5,463 nucleotides of DNA from Clostridium sp. UBA6758 (GCA_002453475.1 DKGY01000071.1:152979-158441); one strand, 5' to 3'. Numbered from the stretch's first letter, positions 1-5,463 are shown. Program-made: numbers and translations. Notes: generated by a model from the sequence alone, not told the origin.

Positions 1-104
1 GATTTTAATTATTTCGTATATTATTTAACAAAATTAGACTATATTAATTTAAAATGAATAATTTCATTAGTTTTTCAATTAAAAATTTAATCAATCTTTA
101 TACA

Positions 105-133
105 TTGCAAAATATTTAAATTAGGGGTAAACT
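105..133 (+). promoter_or_regulatory. Candidate vegetative promoter of ctfAB
   Basis: TTGCAA (105-110) and TAAACT (128-133) are separated by 17 bases, and each matches the sigma-A consensus at 4 of 6 positions. A transcript from here would start near 140 and carry a short leader to ctfA. The surrounding DNA is very AT-rich, so chance matches are common. No convincing Spo0A box (TGNCGAA) was found in 1-173; the nearest is a 5-of-7 match on the minus strand around bases 12-19. Confidence 0.3.
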
Positions 134-159
134 AGTATGGAAGAAAATTTTTTATTTAT

Positions 160-165
160 GGAGGG
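160..165 (+). promoter_or_regulatory. Ribosome binding site of ctfA
   Basis: GGAGGG lies 8 bases before the ATG at 174. It is a strong Shine-Dalgarno match and fixes the ctfA start. It also sits inside a possible 14-codon upstream reading frame (137-181), so ribosomes translating that frame would run over it. Confidence 0.85.
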
Positions 166-173
166 TTTAACAT

Positions 174-827
174 ATGAATAAACTTATTTCTATTGATGAA
201 GCAGTTGCTAAAATTCAAGATGGAATGACTGTAATGATAGGTGGATTTTTAGCTGTAGGTACTCCAGAGGCTATTGTAGATGCTTTAGTGAAAAAAGGCG
301 TTAAAGATTTAACTATCATAGCAAACGATACTGGATTTCCAGACAAAGGTATTGGTAAGTTAATAGTTAACAAACAAGTTAAGAAAACTATTGCATCACA
401 TATTGGTACAAATAAAGAAACTGGAAATCAAATGAATTCAGGAGAAATGGAAGTAGAATTATCACCTCAAGGAACACTTGCTGAAAGAATCAGATGTGGC
501 GGAGCTGGTCTTGGTGGATTCTTAACTCCAACTGGTCTTGGAACAATTGTACAAGACGGTAAAGAAGTTATTACTGTTGATGGACAAGATTATATTCTTG
601 AAAAACCTCTTAAAGCAGATGTTGCTCTTTTATTTGGTTCAAAGGTTGATAAAAAAGGTAACGTATACTATAACCAAGCAACAAGAAACTTCAATCCTTT
701 AATAGCTACTGCTGCAGATACTGTAATCGTTCAAGCTGAAGAGCTTGTAGAAACTGGTGATATAGATCCAAACGTAGTTATGACACCATATATATTTGTT
801 GACTACATAGTAAAGGGGGACAACTAA
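174..827 (+). CDS. ctfA: Butyrate/acetoacetate CoA-transferase, subunit A
   Basis: This is the alpha subunit of a family I (3-oxoacid type) CoA-transferase. With CtfB it moves CoA from a donor such as acetoacetyl-CoA or butyryl-CoA to acetate or butyrate in the cytoplasm. The 217 residues match the usual size of about 218. The family signature of the first subunit is present at residues 16-31: Asp-Gly, a hydrophobic run, Gly23-Gly24-Phe25, then Gly29-Thr-Pro31. The conserved glycine-rich stretch follows at about residues 95-124 ([12 protein letters not shown], then GGxGLGGxLTPTGxGT). The start is set by GGAGGG 8 bases upstream. ctfB begins 1 nt after the stop, so the two are surely co-transcribed. 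In solvent-forming clostridia these enzymes recover acids during the switch to solvents. The exact substrate preference (acetoacetate versus butyrate-acetate exchange) cannot be read from sequence. AtoD is the equivalent name in other bacteria. Confidence 0.93.
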   Translation: MNKLISIDEAVAKIQDGMTVMIGGFLAVGTPEAIVDALVKKGVKDLTIIANDTGFPDKGIGKLIVNKQVKKTIASHIGTNKETGNQMNSGEMEVELSPQGTLAERIRCGGAGLGGFLTPTGLGTIVQDGKEVITVDGQDYILEKPLKADVALLFGSKVDKKGNVYYNQATRNFNPLIATAADTVIVQAEELVETGDIDPNVVMTPYIFVDYIVKGDN

Positions 828-828
828 C

Positions 829-1488
829 ATGGATAAAAACATGATAAGAGAAGTCATTGCTAAAAGAGTTGCAAAAGAACTTAACGATGGAGACGTAGTT
901 AATCTAGGTATAGGTCTTCCAACAATGGTTGCTAACTATATACCAGAGGGCATAGACGTTACACTACAATCTGAAAATGGATTCATAGGAATCGGCGCTG
1001 CTCCTGCACCTGGAGAAGAGCAAAAAGATTTAGTAAATGCTGGTGGACAACATGTTACTGTTATCCCTGGAGCTGCATTCTTTGATTCATCTATATCTTT
1101 TGGAATCATAAGAGGTGGTCATGTTGCTGCTACTGTACTTGGAGCTTTAGAAGTTGACCAAGAAGGAAACCTTGCAAACTGGATGATTCCTGGTAAAATG
1201 GTTCCTGGAATGGGTGGCGCTATGGACCTAGTTGTTGGAGCTAAAAAAGTTATCGTTGCTATGGAGCATACTGCTAAAGGAAACCCAAAAATATTAAAGA
1301 AATGTACACTTCCTTTAACTGCTGCACATCAAGTAAACTTAATCATTACTGAAATGGCAGTTCTTGAAGTTACTTCAGAAGGTCTTGTTCTTAGAGAACT
1401 TGGACCAGAAGCTACTATTGAAGATGTAAAAAATGCAACACTTGCAGATATTATAATTCCAGAAAACGTTAAGAAAATGGAATTATAA
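829..1488 (+). CDS. ctfB: Butyrate/acetoacetate CoA-transferase, subunit B
   Basis: This is the beta subunit of the same transferase (AtoA equivalent) and carries the active-site glutamate. The second family signature, LQSENG-FIG, is present at residues 46-54, making Glu49 the predicted catalytic residue that forms the glutamyl-CoA thioester. Other conserved blocks are [14 protein letters not shown] (26-39), [16 protein letters not shown] in mid-protein and [10 protein letters not shown] beyond it. At 219 residues it is full length (about 221 in known relatives). The start at 829 is supported by AAGGGGG (813-819), which lies inside the end of ctfA; a second Met at codon 5 lacks such a site. 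The 1-nt gap and the ribosome site inside ctfA suggest coupled translation, which would give equal amounts of the two subunits. No adc or adhE gene lies directly downstream. Confidence 0.94.
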   Translation: MDKNMIREVIAKRVAKELNDGDVVNLGIGLPTMVANYIPEGIDVTLQSENGFIGIGAAPAPGEEQKDLVNAGGQHVTVIPGAAFFDSSISFGIIRGGHVAATVLGALEVDQEGNLANWMIPGKMVPGMGGAMDLVVGAKKVIVAMEHTAKGNPKILKKCTLPLTAAHQVNLIITEMAVLEVTSEGLVLRELGPEATIEDVKNATLADIIIPENVKKMEL

Positions 1489-1510
1489 TACTATTAAAAA
1501 TATTATAATT
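1481..1510. repeat. All-AT inverted repeat at the ctfB stop codon
   Basis: AATTATAATA (1481-1490) is perfectly matched by TATTATAATT (1501-1510), with a 10-base spacer. The left arm contains the ctfB stop codon (1486-1488). The stem has no G-C pair and no T run follows, so it would make a weak terminator. It may protect the mRNA end or be a by-product of base composition. Confidence 0.5.
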
Positions 1511-1524
1511 TAAATAACAATTTA

Positions 1525-1562
1525 AAGTCTATTGGTAATTTAAGTTAATTACCAATAGACTT
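1525..1562 (+). promoter_or_regulatory. Perfect 16-bp hairpin between ctfB and comFB
   Basis: AAGTCTATTGGTAATT (1525-1540) and its exact reverse complement (1547-1562) are separated by the 6-base loop TAAGTT. In position it could end the ctfAB transcript, but no T run follows it: the next bases are ATGTTAGAAAGGAA. The hairpin stops 5 bases before the comFB ribosome site (about 1568-1576). It may therefore be an inefficient terminator, an mRNA-stabilising 3' end for ctfAB, or a 5' structure affecting comFB translation. The sequence does not choose between these. Confidence 0.7.
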
Positions 1563-1583
1563 ATGTTAGAAAGGAACTTTTTT

Positions 1584-1865
1584 ATGCCACCTTACAAAAA
1601 TTATGCAGAAGATCAAGTTGAACATGTTTTAAAAAGTGTGCTTAAAGATTATCCTAATATTTGTACTTGTCAAAAGTGCGTTGATGATATGTCAGCTCTT
1701 GCCCTAAATTCTATTAAACCCAAGTATGTGGTTAGTGAAGAAGGTAAAATTTATACTACTGCTTTAAATGAAATTGACAAACAAGAAGAAATTTCTATAA
1801 CTGCTCAAGTTATTAGAGCTGTAGAAAAAGTTGCAGCAAATCCTAAACACCATGAGTATAGATAA
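1584..1865 (+). CDS. ComFB-family protein (late competence development family)
   Basis: This small cytoplasmic protein of 93 residues resembles the ComFB family. The diagnostic part is the early-middle block: an N-terminal helix (NYAEDQVEHVLKSVL), then three cysteines spaced C-x-C-x2-C (Cys27, Cys29, Cys32), a D-D pair, and ALALNSIKPKYV. The cysteines suggest a metal site. ComFB is encoded in the comF locus of Bacillus subtilis, and family members have been reported to bind cyclic dinucleotides. A competence or second-messenger role here is inferred from family membership only. I place the start at 1584 because AGAAAGGAA (1568-1576) lies 7 bases before that ATG. An in-frame ATG at 1563 would add 7 residues but has no ribosome site and follows directly on a hairpin. 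It may be read through from ctfAB or have its own promoter. No comFA or comFC neighbour is present. Confidence 0.8.
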   Translation: MPPYKNYAEDQVEHVLKSVLKDYPNICTCQKCVDDMSALALNSIKPKYVVSEEGKIYTTALNEIDKQEEISITAQVIRAVEKVAANPKHHEYR

Positions 1866-1867
1866 GG

Positions 1868-1920
1868 TAAGAGACCCTATGATTCACCAATTGATTAAAT
1901 CATAGTGGTCTTATTTTTAT
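1868..1920 (+). terminator. Rho-independent terminator after the comFB-family gene
   Basis: CTATGATT (1877-1884) pairs with AATCATAG (1898-1905). Below a one-base bulge, AGACC (1872-1876) pairs with GGTCT (1907-1911). The loop is 13 bases, and the T-rich tract TTATTTTTATTTAT follows. The T tract runs into the stop codon of the convergent cca gene. On the minus strand the bases after the hairpin are not T-rich, so it should work mainly for the plus strand, with perhaps some effect on cca. Confidence 0.78.
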
Positions 1921-3303
1921 TTATACATTTTTATTGCTTTTAAAATCTTTATATATTTCTTGTGCATATATAGTTAATTTTCCTTTATCATTGTTTTTAG
2001 GATCTTGAATAGCTATTTCTAGCAATTCATCTAATATTTTTCCTATTACTATACCCTCTTTTACCCCTAAATCAATTAAATCTTTCCCTGTAATTTTTAA
2101 ATCAACCTTTCTATAGGCTTCCTCATTTTTTAAAATTTCATCTAAAATTAATTCTACTCTCATCTTATTTAAATTGAATTCAGCTCTTATTTCTAAGTTT
2201 TCTTCTAAAAATGTTTTTGTCACATCTTTTATAATTATCAATTCACGTAATAAATCTGCTCCCATACCTTGTAATAGTCTTTTTATATATACTTTATCTT
2301 CATAAATTTGAGTATCACAATATGCCATAAGTGTACTTACATTCTTTATTGTCTTATTATCATAATGAAGTCCTTTAAGAATTTCTTCACATTTAATGCT
2401 TAGCTTTATATCATATTTAGGTTTTAAACTAGAAATCTTCTCTTTATAATCACTTTCTATAATGTTTTCATCTTCATCTTTAAAACTTTTTAGCAAATAG
2501 TATAAAAATACAGTTAATCGCACATGAAGCTTTTTAGGACATCCTTCTATAACCTTAATACCCTCTTTTACCTTGGAAGAATCATAGATATATTTTTCTT
2601 CATGTTTTTTTAAATAAGGTACTACTGTGGGCACAATATCCATATTAAGCATATATTTAATTCCATCACCAGGGTGATCAGATAATATAAGCTTATTTAA
2701 CTCTACAATTATTCTTTCCATAGAAATTTTCTTAAGTAGCCCTTTATTATGCTCTATAGCAATTAAAGTTTTTTCTTCTATTTTGTAGTTTAACTGTGCC
2801 ATAAATCTTAATGCCCTCATTATCCTTAATGAATCTTCTTTAAATCTTTTATCTGGATCTCCTACACATCTTATAACTTTACTTTCTATATCCTTAACTC
2901 CATTAAAATAATCTCTTATTCCTATTCTGTGATTGTAAGCTATGGCATTGATAGTAAAATCTCTTCTAGCTAAATCATCTATTAGCTTTGAAGTAAATTC
3001 TACGCTATCTGGTCTTCTTCCATCGGAATAATCCCCATCTATTCTAAATGTAGTTATTTCTACTGTTTCACTTTCCAGTAATACCACCACTGTTCCATGT
3101 TCAATTCCTACATCTATAGTTTTTTCTTTTTTAAATATTTCCTTTATTTCTTTCGGCGTTGCTGAGGTACAAATGTCCCAATCATTAGGTTTTTTGCCTA
3201 TAATACTATCTCTTACACATCCGCCTACTATATAAGCCTCAAACCCATTTTTTTCTATAAACTTAATACATTTTTCTATATGACTTGGGATGTTAATATA
3301 CAT
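1921..3303 (-). CDS. cca: tRNA nucleotidyltransferase (CCA-adding enzyme, class II)
   Basis: This cytoplasmic enzyme adds or repairs the 3' CCA end of tRNA from CTP and ATP. The N-terminal nucleotidyltransferase head has VGGCVRD (26-32), the metal-binding pair Asp41 and Asp43 in NDWDICT, and RRDFTINA (113-120). The neck has the nucleotide-selecting EDSLR (156-160) followed by RIMRALRF. The C-terminal part has the conserved block TGKDLIDLG at 405-413, typical of the tRNA-binding tail. The length of 460 residues fits the longer clostridial form. Where many relatives have an HD phosphohydrolase-like segment (RLAALLHDIGK), this protein reads RLTVFLYYLLKSF (262-274), with Tyr-Tyr in place of His-Asp, so that domain appears catalytically dead. 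The start at 3303 follows AAGGAG (3320-3315, minus). It is transcribed alone and converges on comFB. A pure poly(A) polymerase cannot be fully excluded by motifs. Confidence 0.9.
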   Translation of the reverse strand: MYINIPSHIEKCIKFIEKNGFEAYIVGGCVRDSIIGKKPNDWDICTSATPKEIKEIFKKEKTIDVGIEHGTVVVLLESETVEITTFRIDGDYSDGRRPDSVEFTSKLIDDLARRDFTINAIAYNHRIGIRDYFNGVKDIESKVIRCVGDPDKRFKEDSLRIMRALRFMAQLNYKIEEKTLIAIEHNKGLLKKISMERIIVELNKLILSDHPGDGIKYMLNMDIVPTVVPYLKKHEEKYIYDSSKVKEGIKVIEGCPKKLHVRLTVFLYYLLKSFKDEDENIIESDYKEKISSLKPKYDIKLSIKCEEILKGLHYDNKTIKNVSTLMAYCDTQIYEDKVYIKRLLQGMGADLLRELIIIKDVTKTFLEENLEIRAEFNLNKMRVELILDEILKNEEAYRKVDLKITGKDLIDLGVKEGIVIGKILDELLEIAIQDPKNNDKGKLTIYAQEIYKDFKSNKNV

Positions 3304-3330
3304 ACTTATTTCTTCTCCTTAATTACAACT

Positions 3331-3360
3331 ATTAAATTGTTAAAATATACAATTTAACAA
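3331..3360 (-). promoter_or_regulatory. Candidate promoter of cca
   Basis: On the minus strand, TTGTTA (3360-3355) and TTTAAT (3336-3331) are 18 bases apart, matching the sigma-A boxes at 4 of 6 and 5 of 6 positions. The transcript would start near 3324, just before the ribosome site AAGGAG (3320-3315), giving a very short leader. The support is only sequence similarity in AT-rich DNA. Confidence 0.3.
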
Positions 3361-3361
3361 T
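3331..3361. repeat. Two interleaved palindromes upstream of cca
   Basis: TTAAATTGT (3332-3340) is mirrored by ACAATTTAA (3349-3357). A second, overlapping pair is ATTGTTAAA (3336-3344) and TTTAACAAT (3353-3361). Each pair has an 8-base centre. They overlie the best candidate cca promoter. Such symmetry can be an operator for a dimeric regulator, but high AT content makes it partly expected by chance. Confidence 0.45.
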
Positions 3362-3454
3362 AAAACTATTTATTTTTAAAGTTAATATGATAAAAAATAA
3401 CAAGAAATTTTCAAATTGTTACTTTTTCGTAATGATTATACATAATATATCCTT

Positions 3455-3460
3455 TATAAT
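3455..3460 (+). promoter_or_regulatory. Candidate -10 box for the coiled-coil/deacetylase pair
   Basis: A perfect TATAAT lies 40 bases before the start at 3501. A matching -35 box is poor: the best is TGATTA at 3433-3438, with a 16-base spacer. The placement fits a promoter for the two-gene unit, but the AT-rich context limits confidence. A nearby CATAATATA (3441-3449) resembles the -10 of sporulation sigma factors E/K, without a good -35 partner. Confidence 0.3.
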
Positions 3461-3500
3461 AATTAGTATAAAACATAATCATAAATTAAAGGAGGTTCTT

Positions 3501-3773
3501 ATGAAAAATACTTTATTGCATTACAAAAAAAATAATAAATCACATGGTAAACTCTATATAATAGCTCCTATCTTTTGCTTTATTCTTATAGGTATTTCAG
3601 TATTTTCTAATGCAAAGGAGAAAGAATATAAAGTTAAGAATAATGAATTATCTACTAAAATAGAAACTCTTAAAGCTGCAAAGGATAATTTACATAGCAC
3701 AAATAAGAACTTATTAGAGTCAAGTTCAAATCTAGATGCCTTACTTGGCGAACTTTCTAAAATTATTAATTAA
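3501..3773 (+). CDS. Small membrane-anchored coiled-coil protein, function unknown
   Basis: I do not recognise a family for this 90-residue protein. It has a short basic N-terminus (residues 1-17, rich in Lys), one hydrophobic membrane segment at about 18-36 (YIIAPIFCFILIGISVF) and a charged, Lys/Glu/Asn/Leu-rich helical tail at about 39-88 that looks like a coiled coil outside the membrane. The topology recalls small bitopic cell-division proteins such as FtsL or DivIC, but I see no sequence link. The start at 3501 is chosen because AAAGGAGG ends 5 bases before it. The same frame is open upstream to an ATG at 3387, but that one lacks a good ribosome site and would add a second hydrophobic stretch from AT-rich leader DNA. 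It lies 17 bases before the deacetylase gene, whose protein begins with the same plan of basic tail, membrane helix and coiled coil, so the two may work together. Confidence 0.75.
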   Translation: MKNTLLHYKKNNKSHGKLYIIAPIFCFILIGISVFSNAKEKEYKVKNNELSTKIETLKAAKDNLHSTNKNLLESSSNLDALLGELSKIIN

Positions 3774-3790
3774 CATAAGGAGCTAAAATC

Positions 3791-4693
3791 ATGAATTGCA
3801 ATATTAATCTTGAATCATCTAAACGGAATATTAAAAGAAGAAAGAAGCCTTCTATACTAGGTATTATATCCTTAGTGACATTATGTTTATGTTTTTTTAT
3901 ATCAATATTCTCAATAACAAAAATGTTTATAGCTTCTAGTAAGCAAAGTAGTCTATTAAAAGAGATTAACACTTTATCATCATCTAATAATTCTATACTT
4001 TCAGAAAATGCTAAGTTAGAAAAGGAAATAAGTAAAAAACAATCAACTTACGATAAAGCAATATCACATAAAAAGATTGCTCATTTAACCTTTGATGATG
4101 GACCTTCATCTAACACTTTGAAACTATTAGATGTACTTGACAAATACAATGCTAAAGCCACTTTTTTTGTAGTATATAAAGAAGGCTTTGACAATATTTA
4201 TAAAGAAATCGTTAATCGTGGTCATGTTCTTGCTAATCATACATATAGCCACAATTACCAAAAGATTTATTCATCTCCTAATGCTTTTATCAGTGATGTG
4301 GAGGCTCTTGATAATAAATTAAAAGAAATAACCGGTAAAGAGCCCTCTAAAATTTTACGATTTCCAGGTGGTTCAAATATGGGATATATGAATGAAAATG
4401 CTAACCTATCCCAATCTATTTTCAAGGCTTTAAAGGATCGTGGTTATACCTATTTTGACTGGAATGTAGATTCTTCAGATGCTACTAAGATGACACTAGA
4501 TAAAGAATCTATAGTATCAAGTGTCCTTGATGGCAGTTCTAATGTTAATACAGCTAATATTTTGATGCATGATACAAATGCAAAATATACCACCATAGAA
4601 GCTATGCCAGAAATTCTTGAAGGTTTAAAAGCTCAAGGATATATATTTAGACCTTTATGTCATGACTCTGCTGCTATTCGTTTTGTAGACTGA
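3791..4693 (+). CDS. Membrane-anchored polysaccharide deacetylase (NodB/CE4 family)
   Basis: This enzyme is predicted to remove acetyl groups from N-acetylated glycans outside the cell, most likely peptidoglycan; the substrate is inferred. The order is: basic cytoplasmic tail (1-20), one membrane helix (about 21-48), coiled-coil stalk (about 50-92), then the NodB domain (about 96-290). All five CE4 motifs are present. They are TFDDGP with Asp102 (base) and Asp103 (metal); His150-TYS-His154 (metal); RFPGG (190-194); DWNVD (223-227); and ILMHD (257-261) with His260 as the catalytic acid. It should therefore be active. The length of 300 residues is typical of anchored forms. The start follows AAGGAG (3777-3782). 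It is the second gene of a unit with the small coiled-coil gene and is closed by the hairpin at 4749-4795. A PdaA- or PgdA-like role in spore cortex or lysozyme resistance is possible but not shown. Confidence 0.9.
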   Translation: MNCNINLESSKRNIKRRKKPSILGIISLVTLCLCFFISIFSITKMFIASSKQSSLLKEINTLSSSNNSILSENAKLEKEISKKQSTYDKAISHKKIAHLTFDDGPSSNTLKLLDVLDKYNAKATFFVVYKEGFDNIYKEIVNRGHVLANHTYSHNYQKIYSSPNAFISDVEALDNKLKEITGKEPSKILRFPGGSNMGYMNENANLSQSIFKALKDRGYTYFDWNVDSSDATKMTLDKESIVSSVLDGSSNVNTANILMHDTNAKYTTIEAMPEILEGLKAQGYIFRPLCHDSAAIRFVD

Positions 4694-4748
4694 TAATATT
4701 CATCTATTTAAATTTAGTATTTCCCTTAATTAATTATAAATCTCACTA

Positions 4749-4795
4749 TAAAAGGTATGAAATTAGAATTTTTACTCTTAATTTCATACCTTTTA
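4749..4795. terminator. Bidirectional terminator between the deacetylase and PAP2 genes
   Basis: A perfect 17-bp stem (4749-4765 with 4779-4795, arms TAAAAGGTATGAAATTA and its reverse complement) encloses a 13-base loop. The A-rich left end and T-rich right end give short T runs on both strands. It lies between two convergent genes, which fits a shared terminator for both transcripts. Confidence 0.85.
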
Positions 4796-4808
4796 ATCTT
4801 TCTATACA

Positions 4809-5363
4809 CTAGTTATCTAAAGTAACTTCCTTCTTTTCACTAATCTTTCTCATTATATACACAGCTAAAATTCCACTTACAAGTCCAACTACTGCTCCTC
4901 CTAATACATCAGAAAAGTAATGAACATATAAATATATTCTAGAAAAACCTATTAACACTGCCAAGGATATAAAATAAAACTTATATCTCTTTATATATGT
5001 GGAGAGCACATATGCTACAGCTATAGAAGATGCCGTATGACCTGATGGGAAAGAAAAGCTAGTGGGCAGTTTTATAAGTGGATTATCTATAGGGTACGCA
5101 ATAATCGGTCTTACTCTCTCTACTAAATGCTTTATTACCCCTTCTGTTAAAATTGTACCTATAGATATTGCTAGTAAGCTTGTTATTCCTACCTTTCTAT
5201 ATTTTTTAGTACATATAAGAATAATGCTAATTGTTATCCATATAAATCCTGCATCTCCTAGCCTTGTTATAAACGGCATTATAGCATCAAAAAACTTATT
5301 CTGTAATCCAAAATGTATAGCATCAGTTATTCCTTTATCTATTGCGTATAGCCATTGATTCAT
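4809..5363 (-). CDS. PAP2-family membrane phosphatase (possible undecaprenyl pyrophosphatase)
   Basis: This integral membrane phosphatase of the PAP2 superfamily has 184 residues and several hydrophobic helices (about 40-51, 58-74, 110-123, 129-140, 152-170). All three catalytic motifs are intact: K-x6-RP at Lys78-Arg85-Pro86, PSGH at 106-109, and SR-x5-H-x3-D at Ser141, Arg142, His148 and Asp152. The two active-site histidines are His109 and His148. Size and motif spacing suit BcrC/YbjG-like enzymes, which recycle undecaprenyl pyrophosphate for wall synthesis and can lower bacitracin sensitivity. Phosphatidic acid or another lipid phosphate remains possible. The start at 5363 is supported by AAAGGG (5377-5372, minus), and an in-frame stop just upstream (5381-5379) rules out a longer N-terminus. 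It shares a terminator with the convergent deacetylase gene. A 12-codon frame overlaps its start by 1 nt. Confidence 0.9.
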   Translation of the reverse strand: MNQWLYAIDKGITDAIHFGLQNKFFDAIMPFITRLGDAGFIWITISIILICTKKYRKVGITSLLAISIGTILTEGVIKHLVERVRPIIAYPIDNPLIKLPTSFSFPSGHTASSIAVAYVLSTYIKRYKFYFISLAVLIGFSRIYLYVHYFSDVLGGAVVGLVSGILAVYIMRKISEKKEVTLDN

Positions 5364-5419
5364 TAGTTTATCCCTTTCTTAACCAATATTTTATTTTTCA
5401 TTAATCTTCCTTAATGGTA

Positions 5420-5448
5420 AGTTTAACTAAATATGTCCTTAATCCCAA
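5420..5448 (-). promoter_or_regulatory. Candidate promoter of the PAP2 gene
   Basis: On the minus strand, TTGGGA (5448-5443) and TAAACT (5425-5420) are 17 bases apart. Each matches the sigma-A boxes at 4 of 6 positions, and the -10 hexamer is the same as in the ctfA candidate. Transcription would begin near 5413, giving a leader of about 50 bases. If an upstream minus-strand gene runs into the window, the PAP2 gene could instead be read through from it. Confidence 0.25.
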
Positions 5449-5463
5449 TAATCTCATCAACAT

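Noticed and set aside
12..19. Possible Spo0A box upstream of ctfA
   Set aside because: Only 5 of 7 positions fit TGNCGAA on the minus strand, and it lies far from the candidate promoter.
1481..1510. All-AT inverted repeat as the main ctfAB terminator
   Set aside because: The stem has no G-C pairs and no T run follows, so it should be too weak. It is kept only as a repeat.
1563..1583. Upstream ATG giving a 100-residue ComFB-like protein
   Set aside because: The preceding bases are the arm of a hairpin and hold no ribosome site. AGAAAGGAA is well placed for the ATG at 1584.
3441..3449. CATAATATA as the -10 of a sporulation sigma E/K promoter
   Set aside because: The -10 form fits, but no convincing -35 element lies at the right distance, and such matches are frequent in this AT-rich DNA.
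3387..3500. 38-residue N-terminal extension of the small coiled-coil protein, from an ATG at 3387
   Set aside because: There is no good ribosome site before 3387, while AAAGGAGG precedes 3501. The extension is translated AT-rich leader that also contains the likely promoter.
3766..3972. 68-codon minus-strand open frame opposite the start of the deacetylase gene
   Set aside because: It lies entirely antisense to a gene with clear family motifs and a good ribosome site, and its translation resembles nothing recognisable.
5062..5358. 98-codon plus-strand open frame inside the PAP2 gene
   Set aside because: It is a shadow of the PAP2 gene, whose three catalytic motifs are intact on the minus strand.

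Overview
The window is AT-rich, low-GC Firmicute DNA. The A/T-leaning codon choice, strong AGGAGG-type ribosome sites and gene content all point to Clostridium sensu stricto. The best lineage marker is the pair of subunits of a butyrate/acetoacetate CoA-transferase (ctfA-ctfB), typical of acid- and solvent-metabolising clostridia. I cannot name the species from sequence alone.

Layout, left to right. Bases 1-173 are AT-rich leader DNA with a possible promoter and a small upstream reading frame. Bases 174-1488 hold ctfA and ctfB, 1 nt apart and translated in series. Next come an all-AT inverted repeat and a perfect 16-bp hairpin, which ends 5 nt before the ribosome site of a 93-codon ComFB-family gene (1584-1865). 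A terminator hairpin at 1868-1920 separates ComFB from the convergent tRNA nucleotidyltransferase gene cca (3303-1921, minus). A palindrome-rich divergent spacer (3304-3500) separates cca from a plus-strand pair. That pair is a 90-residue membrane-anchored coiled-coil protein (3501-3773) and a membrane-anchored polysaccharide deacetylase (3791-4693). A perfect 17-bp hairpin (4749-4795) closes this unit and the convergent PAP2-family membrane phosphatase gene (5363-4809, minus). The right edge (5364-5463) holds the leader of the PAP2 gene, with a possible 12-codon upstream frame overlapping its start by one base.

How the genes relate: ctfAB move CoA between acyl-CoAs and short-chain acids in central fermentation. 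cca repairs or completes tRNA 3' ends. The deacetylase and the PAP2 phosphatase are both envelope enzymes, acting respectively on N-acetylated glycans (probably peptidoglycan) and on a lipid phosphate (possibly undecaprenyl pyrophosphate). They lie on opposite strands and are not one operon. ComFB is a small cysteine-bearing protein of a competence/nucleotide-second-messenger family.

No mobile element, CRISPR array, rRNA or tRNA was seen. The region looks like ordinary chromosome. I did not find a clear new system. The points most worth a second look are the hairpin abutting the comFB ribosome site, the degenerate HD-like domain in Cca, the matched architecture of the two proteins at 3501-4693, and the mini-ORFs overlapping the starts of ctfA and the PAP2 gene.
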